Shown: positions 1-5,773, counted from the stretch's first letter. The stretch is DNA of 7,345 nucleotides from Oxalobacteraceae bacterium (GCA_003132085.1 PKWO01000119.1:1-7345); one strand, 5' to 3'. Translations and numbers: made by a program. The notes: generated by a model not told the origin, from the letters alone.

Positions 1-2
1 TT

Positions 3-473
3 GGGCTCATCTTCGCCAATGTCATGAACGGTGTCGCGCGGCCGCTATTCGGCTGGGTGTCCGATCACATCGGCGAGTCTCAGACCATGGCCATCGCATT
101 CGGCCTTGGTGCTGTGAGTTATTTCTTCCTCAGTGTGCTGGGAAGCCATCCATGGGGATTTATATTCTTCGTCGGCATGGTGTTCTTTTGCTGGGGAGAG
201 ATATTCAGTCTATTTCCGGCAATGTGCACCGACCTGTTCGGCTCAAAATTTGCAACCACGAATACCGCGCTGCTCTATACAGCGAAGGGCGCCGCAGCAT
301 TCCTTGTGCCGCTTGGGGCCATCGCCGCGACTGCAACCGGAAACTGGAATGATGTGCTTTTTTTGGCGACAGCCATAAATGTCATTGCTGTATTTCTGGT
401 GCTCCTCGTCTTGCGTCCTGCAGCAAATCGACATCACATGGAGGAAGAAGTTGCGGCGCCAGTCGCAAAGTGA
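3..473 (+). CDS. oxlT: Oxalate/formate antiporter (MFS, OFA family), 3' part only
   Basis: This is the C-terminal part of a major facilitator superfamily carrier that exchanges external oxalate for internal formate across the inner membrane. The frame is open from base 3, so the real start lies before the window and the ATG at 24 is internal. Several hydrophobic membrane segments are visible, followed by a charged cytoplasmic tail (HHMEEEVAAPVAK). Two OFA signatures are present: NGVARPLFGWVSD, with Arg at codon 39-41, and LLYTAKGAAA, with Lys at codon 285-287. They are 83 residues apart, the same spacing as Arg272 and Lys355, the oxalate-binding residues of Oxalobacter formigenes OxlT (family knowledge, from memory). 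The stop lies 59 bp before frc, in an apparent operon. Carriage of a related dicarboxylate cannot be excluded, but the frc and oxc neighbours favour oxalate. Confidence 0.88.
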   Translation, partial: GLIFANVMNGVARPLFGWVSDHIGESQTMAIAFGLGAVSYFFLSVLGSHPWGFIFFVGMVFFCWGEIFSLFPAMCTDLFGSKFATTNTALLYTAKGAAAFLVPLGAIAATATGNWNDVLFLATAINVIAVFLVLLVLRPAANRHHMEEEVAAPVAK

Positions 474-532
474 GCTTACAACCGCATATCAACTGAAACA
501 ACACGATTAACCAAATGTAGAAGGCAACGATC

Positions 533-1801
533 ATGAATCTACCACTCGAAGGAATCAAAATCATCGACTTTACCGGCGTGCAAGCCGGTCCCGCTTGTAC
601 CCAATTATTGGCGTGGTTTGGCGCCGACGTGATCAAGGTTGAACGTCCCGGCGTCGGCGACATCACCCGCAACCAGCTACGCGACATTCCCGATGCGGAT
701 GCTCTGTATTTCACGATGCTCAACAGCAATAAGAGGTCGCTCACGCTGGACACCAAGACTCCCGAAGGCAAGGAAATATTGGAAAAATTGATTCGGGAAT
801 CGGACGTATTCGTGGAGAACTTCGGTCCAGGCGCTGTCGACCGGATGGGCTTCCCTTGGGAGCATATCAAAGAACTCAATCCGAAGATCATTTTCGCATC
901 AGTTAAAGGCTTTAGCGAGGGCCACCATTATGAAGACTTGAAGGTCTACGAAAACGTCGCGCAATGCGCCGGCGGCGCAGCTTCCACCACCGGCTTTTGG
1001 GACGGGCCACCGACCGTCAGTGCTGCGGCGCTGGGCGATAGCAATAGCGGCATGCACCTGGCGATCGGCATCCTGACCGCCTTGATCGGACGCCAGAAAA
1101 CCGGCAAGGGCCAAAAGGTGGCGGTGTCGATGCAAGACTGCGTGCTGAACCTGTGTCGCGTCAAACTGCGCGATCAGCAGCGGCTGGACCGTCTGGGCTA
1201 CCTGGAAGAATATCCGCAGTATCCGATTCGTGCAGATGGTAAATATGGCACATTCAGCGATGTTGTGCCTCGCGGCGGCAATGCCGGCGGCGGCGGTCAG
1301 CCAGGTTGGGTACTCAAATGCAAGGGTTGGGAAACCGATTCGAACGCGTATATCTATTTCACTATCCAAAGTAATGCCTGGGCGCCCATTTGCAAGGCGC
1401 TGAACAAGCCGGAGTGGACCGACGACCCGGCGTACAACACACCTGCGGCGCGCCAGGACAAACTATTCGATATCTTTGCCGTTATCGAGGTTTGGCTCAA
1501 GGACAAGACCAAGTTCGAAGCCGTGGATATCCTGCGCAAGTTCGATATTCCTTGTTCACCGGTACTGACAATGAAGGAAATCGCCAATGATCCGTCATTG
1601 CGCGCCAGCGGTACCATCACAGAAGTGCCGCACAAAAAGCGTGGATCCTATTTGACGGTCGGCAGCCCGATCAAGTTCTCGGACATGACGCCTGAAATCA
1701 AGAGTTCCCCGCTTCTCGGCGAACACACTGACGAAGTATTGGCGGACCTCGGATACAACCAGAAACAAATCGCCGAGTTACACGAGATTAAAGCTGTTTA
1801 G
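533..1801 (+). CDS. frc: Formyl-CoA:oxalate CoA-transferase
   Basis: A complete 422-aa class III CoA-transferase (CaiB/BaiF family) that moves CoA from formyl-CoA to oxalate, giving oxalyl-CoA and formate in the cytoplasm. The length matches the family. The catalytic aspartate is Asp169 in ALGDSNSG (residues 166-173), the same number as in O. formigenes Frc. Gln17 in TGVQAGPAC and the glycine-rich active-site loop (PRGGNAGGGGQPGW, residues 246-259) are kept. Residue 48 is Gln (ITRNQLRDIP) where O. formigenes has Trp; this and much of the rest (for example DALYFTMLNSNKRS and LDRLGYLEEYPQYP) match the E. coli YfdW type. About six residues (near 231-237) are extra compared with my memory of YfdW. 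The start is supported by AGAAGG at 519-524, 8 nt before ATG. It sits between oxlT and the oxc remnant, the normal company of this enzyme. All visible catalytic residues are intact, so it should be active. Confidence 0.96.
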   Translation: MNLPLEGIKIIDFTGVQAGPACTQLLAWFGADVIKVERPGVGDITRNQLRDIPDADALYFTMLNSNKRSLTLDTKTPEGKEILEKLIRESDVFVENFGPGAVDRMGFPWEHIKELNPKIIFASVKGFSEGHHYEDLKVYENVAQCAGGAASTTGFWDGPPTVSAAALGDSNSGMHLAIGILTALIGRQKTGKGQKVAVSMQDCVLNLCRVKLRDQQRLDRLGYLEEYPQYPIRADGKYGTFSDVVPRGGNAGGGGQPGWVLKCKGWETDSNAYIYFTIQSNAWAPICKALNKPEWTDDPAYNTPAARQDKLFDIFAVIEVWLKDKTKFEAVDILRKFDIPCSPVLTMKEIANDPSLRASGTITEVPHKKRGSYLTVGSPIKFSDMTPEIKSSPLLGEHTDEVLADLGYNQKQIAELHEIKAV

Positions 1802-1904
1802 CGGCGCCGTTTTGAAGGGGCAGGCTTAGTTCGGATTCGTCTATTTGGAGGCTAGTCCGAGCTGAAATGCGTGAATTGATATCCATATTATGGAGACGTT
1901 AGAC

Positions 1905-2030
1905 ATGGCCTCATCAACTTTGACTGATGGCTTCCACGTAGTGGTGGATGCGCTGAAACTAAACGGAATTGATACTATTTTGGGGGTCGCCGGCATACCT
2001 ATCACCGATTTGGCGGTTTTGTCGCGTTAG
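1905..2030 (+). pseudogene. oxc: Oxalyl-CoA decarboxylase, N-terminal remnant cut by IS6 element
   Basis: The ATG at 1905 has a good ribosome binding site (GGAG at 1892-1895, 9 nt upstream) and opens a reading frame of only 41 residues. Its first 37 residues follow the N-terminus of the ThDP enzyme oxalyl-CoA decarboxylase: LTDGFHVVVDALKLNGIDT and then GVAGIPITDLA, against LTDGFHVLIDALKMNDIDT and GVVGIPITNLA in O. formigenes Oxc (recalled). A full enzyme has about 565-570 residues. Homology stops at about 2015, where a GGTTTTGTCGCG end begins; the last codons (VLSR, stop 2028-2030) come from the insertion sequence. More than 90% of the enzyme, including the ThDP-binding part, is missing, and no 3' half of oxc appears in the window. 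A peptide may still be made but cannot be catalytic. Another oxc copy elsewhere in the genome is possible. Confidence 0.9.
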
Positions 2031-2131
2031 CGAAACCAAGTCGGATTTCTAGCAGGCGGTTGCACCCATCCTCACGCTGGACTGAATTGCCCTGCCAACG
2101 CATAAAACTGGTCGGCAAAAGACAGCTCACT

Positions 2132-2500
2132 TCAGCCCTCCATCATCAGCTGACCTTTGCGAATCATGTGCATCAGTTCGATCCCAGCCAAGACATTTTT
2201 AGCTGACCGAAAGAATTTGAATCCGAGCATAGGTCGGGTCACTCTTTTCACCGTGCGATGGTCTTGCTCTACAATATCGGCTCTACAATATCGTTGAGGT
2301 ATTTCACTTGGCGAACGACCATTGGTATTTCTCTGTCGGCATTGATCTCATCGATCGCCGCTTTGTTCGCGCCGCTTTTATCCATCGTGACTTTTTCCGG
2401 TATGCCGTTGGCCAGCATGGCCTTATCGAAAAATCGCTTGTCAAAACTGTTCAGAGTGCGCGACCGTAGGTCAGCACTTGGTAAGTGTTGCATAAGGGCT
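2132..2500 (-). pseudogene. IS6-family transposase, 5'-truncated and frameshifted
   Basis: The minus strand encodes the C-terminal half of an IS6/IS26-type DDE transposase. The first block is KRFFDKAMLANGIPEKVTMD, then KSGANKAAIDEINADREIPM and VVRQVKYLNDIVE. After a frameshift it continues as QDHRTVKRVTRPMLGFKFF and RSAKNVLAGIELMHMIRKGQ, then LMMEG and a stop at 2132-2134. The order and motifs (IDKSGAN-like, KYLNNIVEQDHR-like, MLGFKxFRSA, GIELMHMIRKGQ) are typical of the family. The frame changes at the 14-bp tandem duplication at 2266-2293; with one copy removed, the two parts join as KYLNDIVEQDHRTVKR. The helix-turn-helix half and the first catalytic Asp are missing. The 5' limit is uncertain: residues before KRFFDKAM (QHLPSADLRSRTLNSFD) do not clearly fit the family. 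Confidence 0.88.
2266..2293. repeat. Perfect 14-bp tandem duplication inside the IS6 transposase
   Basis: The unit GCTCTACAATATCG occurs at 2266-2279 and again, without spacer or mismatch, at 2280-2293. Because 14 is not a multiple of 3, it shifts the minus-strand transposase frame and produces the early end VEPIL. Removing one copy restores the family sequence NDIVEQDHR. It is most simply read as a replication-slippage duplication in an already dead gene. Confidence 0.95.
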
Positions 2501-3058
2501 TCAATTGTAAAAATAATACTGCCCCGTATAGGGTACACGCGCTTCGTTACCAAAATGTGCGAGGTCACATCCGTCAACGGGTGCGTTGCCGCCTGAAGTG
2601 TTCAGACGCTGTATGATGGTAGTCTTTGCAAACATGCCTTCTCCAGAATTGGATTTGGCATTCAGTAACAGCCATGTTATCGCATGGGCATCCGTGCCCT
2701 TGTCACTGGCTTTGACCTGACCAACTACCTTACTGCCATCGTTGCCTTCCCAAGTTGGCCCACCATAGTGTTTGCCGATCATTTTGCCATCTGCATTGAA
2801 CAGATCGGCTTCAGGCGCCGTGAAATTCCATGCATATCCGGCCGAGTTATTCTTACCAACGCCACATGTGTAAATCTGCACACCGGTAGCTTTAGCCACA
2901 ACTGTCAAAGTCTGACCCGTTCCTACGCTCACCGCTGCGGGTACATTGATGGGCTTCTCGATCGCCTGCTGTTGATGCTGGCGGTCCCAGGCGGCGCAAC
3001 CGGATAACATGAAAGTTCCGAAAGTTATACTTATAACTAGTAACGATTGCCGTTTCAT
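2501..3058 (-). CDS. DUF3455 domain lipoprotein
   Basis: A complete 185-aa predicted lipoprotein of unknown function. Residues 1-20 are a type II signal peptide (MKRQ, a hydrophobic core, then lipobox LSGC with Cys21). Ala22 and Ala23 after the cysteine suggest outer-membrane rather than inner-membrane retention. The mature part carries features I associate with DUF3455: GVQIYTC (59-65), YAWNFTAPEADLF (75-87), HYGGPTWEGNDGS (97-109), a Cys at 164 and a C-terminal YTGQYYFYN. Cys65 and Cys164 could pair in the periplasm. The start is supported by AGAGGAAA just upstream of ATG. The gene is intact although IS remnants flank it on both sides, and its stop almost touches the IS6 scar. No operon partner is visible. 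The family has no established biochemical role that I know of. Confidence 0.87.
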   Translation of the reverse strand: MKRQSLLVISITFGTFMLSGCAAWDRQHQQQAIEKPINVPAAVSVGTGQTLTVVAKATGVQIYTCGVGKNNSAGYAWNFTAPEADLFNADGKMIGKHYGGPTWEGNDGSKVVGQVKASDKGTDAHAITWLLLNAKSNSGEGMFAKTTIIQRLNTSGGNAPVDGCDLAHFGNEARVPYTGQYYFYN

Positions 3059-3157
3059 TTCTATTTCCTCTAAGCTAATTGAGTGTGTCGGATTGTCGCA
3101 GGACGCGGGCGCCGATGGAACGGCCGCCGACGAATAAATCAGTGTTTCCCTAGTGTA

Positions 3158-3391
3158 TCACTGCAAATGACACCCCAAACGCGCACGGTCGTCGATCCCG
3201 CCCAGCAGCGTGGGCTTGGCCCAGTCGCAGCCGGAAGTGAGTACCTTGCGCGAGTCATGATGGAAGTCCAGGTGCCGCAACGCGTTGACGTGTTCCACCT
3301 CGTAGCTGAGTACCTCAAGCTGTTCGAGCCGGTCGCGCGCGGCCAGAGCACCGGCACTGGTGCGCGCCACACGGGTCTGGCGCGGCTGTCA
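3158..3391 (-). pseudogene. Integrase-core (rve/DDE) transposase fragment
   Basis: The minus-strand frame reads AARDRLEQLEVLSYEVEHVN, then ALRHLDFHHDSRKVLTSGCD and WAKPTLLGGIDDRARLGCHL plus Q before TGA. This matches the start of the catalytic core in IS481-like helix-turn-helix/rve transposases, recalled as RLEQREVRSYE...LWHLDFHHGSRKVLT...LDDRSRLVCHLQWYL. The Asp of HLDFHH (codon 3266-3268) fits the first catalytic residue; the later Asp and Glu are absent. The TGA at 3158-3160 sits where the family has Trp of CHLQWYL, and the frame goes on as YTRET, like WYLxET, before similarity fades near 3130. The open frame begins after a stop at about 3392, so both ends are lost. The exact IS family is uncertain. 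Confidence 0.72.
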
Positions 3392-3408
3392 AATTAAACC
3401 AGCCGGAG

Positions 3409-3673
3409 TTACGCCTTCTCCGCGCCGGCGATATAGCGGTCGATCACGGTCGGCAGCACCGTCAGCGGCACGCCGGTGCTTTTCACCAAGGCGTCGTTGA
3501 AGGCGGCCAAATCCGACTGCGTCCACTCAGAACTTGAGTTGCTGGCCATCCTCGCTCATCCAAATACGACTTCGTGCAGTGCTTGCCTCTGCATGGTAGT
3601 CGAAGACGTGTGCCTTTTCGGCGGCCGTTGTGGCCTCAACACCACGACAGATCCAGTGCGGGTCTAGTTCCGA
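3409..3673 (-). pseudogene. Unrecognised coding remnant, probably frameshifted
   Basis: I do not recognise this protein. Two overlapping minus-strand frames look protein-like. The upstream one (3527-3673) reads LDPHWICRGVEATTAAEKAH, then VFDYHAEASTARSRIWMSED, and ends GQQLKF at the stop 3527-3529. The downstream one (3409-3549) reads SSEWTQSDLAAFNDALVKST, then GVPLTVLPTVIDRYIAGAEK, and ends with A and stop at 3409-3411. The second has the look of a natural C-terminal helix. The simplest reading is one gene 3' end broken by a frameshift in the 3527-3549 overlap, but two unrelated fragments are possible. A stop at 3674-3676 closes the upstream frame and no start with a ribosome binding site is seen. 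The remnant adjoins the transposase fragment and was probably trapped when the IS cluster formed. Confidence 0.4.
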
Positions 3674-3676
3674 CTA

Positions 3677-3693
3677 ACCGCTTCTTGAGCGGT
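3677..3693. other. Small inverted repeat between remnant and methyltransferase
   Basis: ACCGCT at 3677-3682 and AGCGGT at 3688-3693 form a 6-bp stem with a TCTTG loop. It lies downstream of the minus-strand methyltransferase, but that strand has no T-run after it. On the + strand it is followed by GTCGTTT. It is at best a weak terminator. The surrounding 3674-3763 holds nothing else that I can recognise. Confidence 0.3.
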
Positions 3694-3763
3694 GTCGTTT
3701 AAAACAATCGATAACATCGCGCAGGTATCGGTTGCAAACAGCATATCTCTTCGAAAATCCAAT

Positions 3764-4432
3764 TTATAGATTTTTGGCTAACTTCACAGTGAACAACGCA
3801 ACCTTGCCGTGAAGAGAAATGTCGACCTGTTGAAACAAACTTTCCAGCATTTTCCGCAACATCGGTAGCGTGTCCTCCCGGTTGCAGAAAATACCTTTTC
3901 CATTGTATGCACGCATTAAGACCCGACCAAATCCATTGTGATTTACCGTGTCGCCAAGAATAGTCGCGCCATAAAGAACTCCGTCCGGAGCCAGATGTCT
4001 CATTAGATTGACAATGACCTTTTGCTTTTCAACAAAGGTTCCCGGCAAACAATGCAGCAGATAGAACGTCGATATCGAATCAAACAATACGTTGCCCTCC
4101 AAAGTCAATGGCTGAAAAATATCTTGCTGAATACAACGAGGGTTACTACCCTTAATCCGCTTCATTGTCGCGTCCAGGCTATTTCTGTTCAGGTCCAGGA
4201 GGCTAATTTCTGCTGTGGAGGAAATCGTCGAGTTCGCGAGATAAAATCCGCTTCCTACACCGACATCGAGGTGGCGCCGCGCCATATGGCGCTGAAAAAA
4301 TGGAAGCAAAATTTTCCTGGTTGGACACCCCCAAGCAAATCGGTTTGACAGGCCGAGCACGTACCAGTCATACATTCTTAACGTCAACGGCGTGTAGACA
4401 CGTGCGCCGCGATCAATCGAGTTGTCAATCAT
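3764..4432 (-). CDS. Class I SAM-dependent methyltransferase, substrate unknown
   Basis: A complete 222-aa protein with a Rossmann-type S-adenosylmethionine methyltransferase fold. Motif I is HLDVGVGSGFYL (residues 54-65). The acidic end of strand 2, expected to hold the ribose hydroxyls, is Asp80 in LLDLNRNSLD. Asp104 in QQDIFQP fits the adenine-contact position, and FDSISTFYLLHCLPG (117-131) is the motif IV region. Residues 13-40 (YTPLTLRMYDWYVLGLSNRF then AWGCPTRK) match a subgroup of bacterial small-molecule methyltransferases as I remember them. C-terminal VALFTVKLAKNL is the usual last strand. There is no strong ribosome binding site before ATG 4432, so expression may be low or the start approximate. 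The gene looks lower in GC than frc and lysR, which supports acquisition. No biosynthetic partner is nearby, so the substrate cannot be inferred. Confidence 0.85.
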   Translation of the reverse strand: MIDNSIDRGARVYTPLTLRMYDWYVLGLSNRFAWGCPTRKILLPFFQRHMARRHLDVGVGSGFYLANSTISSTAEISLLDLNRNSLDATMKRIKGSNPRCIQQDIFQPLTLEGNVLFDSISTFYLLHCLPGTFVEKQKVIVNLMRHLAPDGVLYGATILGDTVNHNGFGRVLMRAYNGKGIFCNREDTLPMLRKMLESLFQQVDISLHGKVALFTVKLAKNL

Positions 4433-4571
4433 ATTCAGTGCTTTATTGCTAGAAAATGTGATGGGGAATTTGGATCAGAGGCCGATTTTACATTGGTAAG
4501 CGATCAATCGGCAACTATGTGTACCGCTTCTCGATGTGAAGGTCTGCTTGTTCCCGCCGATGCTGTTTTGA

Positions 4572-4676
4572 CCCAGGCTGCCGACTTTCACTGAGCCAAG
4601 TAAGGTTGCTTGAAACCCTGATTAGGTGTGGACCCGCGATCCGCCGATCTGGGTCAGTGGAAATCGGCAGCCTGGG
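4572..4676. repeat. Long imperfect inverted repeat, IS21-type end-like
   Basis: The left arm 4572-4598 begins CCCAGGCTGCCGAC and the right arm 4650-4676, read on the minus strand, begins CCCAGGCTGCCGAT. They match at 24 of 27 positions and are separated by 51 bp (4599-4649). The outer 13 bases are identical. Tracts such as TGACCCAGGCTGCCGAT recur near the ends of some IS21-family elements in my memory, so this may be two IS ends brought together after the interior was lost. It could also be a stand-alone structured element. Confidence 0.7.
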
Positions 4677-4689
4677 GCAGTTTACTGCC
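4676..4689. other. Short hairpin GGCAGT-TT-ACTGCC
   Basis: A perfect 6-bp stem with a 2-base loop directly adjoins the right arm of the larger inverted repeat. There is no T-run on either side, so termination is unlikely. It may belong to the same IS end. Confidence 0.4.
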
Positions 4690-4860
4690 GGCGTCAACAC
4701 CTGCCGCCAGTTGGCGAACTGTTTTCAGCCGGCAAAGCAAAAGATTGACCTGTAACAATTCTCCTCGATCCAGTGGTAATTCTTCTTGTGTCAAAATGTC
4801 GTGACCGACCACGTTGTTGTACAAACTGCGGACCCGCCCGGTCCGAATTCGAGGAAGCAG

Positions 4861-5607
4861 ATGCAAAAATTAATTTCAGAATTGACAAGATTATACCTTC
4901 CGGCGGACACTTTGTCGGCGGAGGTGCTGGCGGAGCGCATGCTGGGTCAGACAACCGTTGCCATCAACCTGACAACAGGCAAGGAGCTGACCCGTGCCAT
5001 GGTCATCTCCTTTGACAAGATGGGCGATAGCGAGGACGCGCAGCATTGGAACCGGTTGTGTGCGGTAGCGAATGCCTTGCAGGCTCAGCTCGGCTTCCCG
5101 GCACCGGCGGTTAGTATCTCCGGCGCAAACGGCTATGGCCTTTGGCTGTCACTGGAGGTGCCCACTCCAGTGGCTCAGGCACAAAAGTTCCTGGAGCTGC
5201 TCCGCAAAGCGTACTTCCCGGACATGGGCCTTCGTCCTGACGCTGTTAGCGTTCCGGTCGAGTTGCCGCCTTGCCTGCACCAGAGCACCGGCAAGTGGGC
5301 CGCGTTTATCCACCCAGGCCTGGGCGCTTCCTTCGCCGACGAATCGGGGCTGGAGATGGCCCCACCGTTTGCCGGGCAGACCGCATTTCTGAAGGGGTTG
5401 CAAAGCATCAGCGAGGCCCAGTTCCTGCACGCTCTGAATATGCTCCAGCAATCGCGCGGTGCGGCGCCGATGGTCGATGTACTGGTGTCGGAGCGTGCTG
5501 TGGCTCCGGACGGCTTGCTCCTGAGGGACGCAACGCTGGAGGACATCATAAGATTCCTGCACTCGAAAAATATCGAGCCGACATTCCGGCATTTGCTCCC
5601 AGAGTAA
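4861..5607 (+). CDS. Uncharacterised protein with AEP primase-like motif layout
   Basis: A complete 248-aa soluble protein. I chose ATG 4861 because GAGGA (4851-4855) lies 5 nt before it; the frame is open upstream to ATG 4786, but those 25 codons have no such site and low-complexity content. No signal peptide or membrane segment is seen. The order of motifs resembles archaeo-eukaryotic primase (AEP) small-subunit proteins: a strand with acidic residues (MVISFDKMGD, 47-56), then SGANGYGLWLSLEVPTPVAQ (87-106), close to the AEP pattern SGxxGxHxWhxhxxPhxxxxA, then ELPPCLHQSTGKWAAFI (134-150), like the RLPxGxHxxTGxxxxFhD segment of prim-pol relatives. Two key points differ: the usual His of the second motif is Gly93, and the first motif has Asp52 and Asp56 rather than DxD. 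It may therefore be an inactive or divergent member, or merely similar. The C-terminal 60 residues look helical. It stands alone between IS scars with no helicase or nuclease neighbour. Confidence 0.5.
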   Translation: MQKLISELTRLYLPADTLSAEVLAERMLGQTTVAINLTTGKELTRAMVISFDKMGDSEDAQHWNRLCAVANALQAQLGFPAPAVSISGANGYGLWLSLEVPTPVAQAQKFLELLRKAYFPDMGLRPDAVSVPVELPPCLHQSTGKWAAFIHPGLGASFADESGLEMAPPFAGQTAFLKGLQSISEAQFLHALNMLQQSRGAAPMVDVLVSERAVAPDGLLLRDATLEDIIRFLHSKNIEPTFRHLLPE

Positions 5608-5773
5608 GTGATGGCTACTCACCTGAATTTATCGCTCGGTAAAGACAAGTTTTCCGGCCGGTCGCATGCGTTTTCTGACGGGCCGTTACCGACCCGGCCA
5701 TTCGACTCCAAAGCAGTCTGCGACCGCTTTGCGGTTGCGGATTCAACCGGTCGATGCAACACACTATAAACTC
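5608..5773. other. Gene-free stretch with GC-rich hairpin
   Basis: I see no gene here. It contains an 8-bp stem with one G-T pair (GCGACCGC 5720-5727, loop TTT, GCGGTTGC 5731-5738) and several short GC-rich palindromic words (CCGGCCGG, GGGCCG, CCCGGCC). The hairpin lies about 110 bp after the AEP-like gene without a T-run, so it is not a clear terminator. The last part includes the first copy of an IS-terminus-like sequence. Confidence 0.4.

Larger units (their letters stand above)
2015..2500 (-). mobile_element. IS6-family insertion sequence remnant, one end only
   Basis: The left boundary is the start of GGTTTTGTCGCGTTAG at 2015, which resembles the IS6-family terminal repeat GGTTCTGTTGCAAA (recalled) and falls exactly where oxc homology ends. 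The transposase 3' end lies on the minus strand, with about 117 bp between its stop and this terminus. The other end is absent: no inverted copy of the 2015 terminus is found, and the element is lost before the stop of the next gene (2501). It therefore cannot move by itself. The right boundary is approximate; clear transposase homology reaches only about 2436, and 2437-2500 could be degraded IS or other DNA. Confidence 0.8.
4433..4860. other. Gene-free stretch with IS-end-like repeats
   Basis: No convincing gene lies between the methyltransferase and the AEP-like gene, which are divergent. The stretch carries the long inverted repeat at 4572-4676 and a small hairpin at 4676-4689. One minus-strand frame (4654-4866) reads GHDILTQEELPLDRGELLQV and continues to a stop at 4654, inside the repeat; it has no match I recognise and no ribosome binding site. 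I assign no promoter: TTGACC at 4745-4750 has no matching -10 at 16-18 bp. Confidence 0.5.

Noticed and set aside
382..891. Minus-strand open frame of 169 codons across the oxlT end and the frc start
   Set aside because: It is antisense to two well-supported genes, has no family resemblance and no ribosome binding site.
899..1369. Minus-strand open frame of 156 codons inside frc
   Set aside because: It is a shadow of frc codon usage; the composition (Ala, Arg, His runs) is typical of antisense frames.
1828..1863. AGTTCGGA/TCCGAGCT stem between frc and oxc, considered as a terminator or attenuator
   Set aside because: It is 8 bp with one G-T pair, a 20-nt loop and no T-run, within an operon where read-through is expected.
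2258..2596. Plus-strand open frame of 112 codons over the IS6 region
   Set aside because: It is antisense to the recognisable transposase and lipoprotein ends.
2684..3007. Plus-strand open frame of 107 codons
   Set aside because: It is a shadow of the DUF3455 gene, which has signal peptide, lipobox and ribosome binding site.
3083..3397. Plus-strand open frame of 104 codons
   Set aside because: The minus strand over the same bases gives a clear transposase core; the plus frame has no recognisable feature.
4022..4348. Plus-strand open frame of 108 codons
   Set aside because: It is antisense to the methyltransferase motifs.
4786..4860. N-terminal extension of the AEP-like protein from ATG 4786
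   Set aside because: There is no ribosome binding site before 4786, while GAGGA is placed 5 nt before ATG 4861.
5149..5622. Minus-strand open frames over the AEP-like gene
   Set aside because: They are antisense shadows; the plus strand has the ribosome binding site and coherent motifs.
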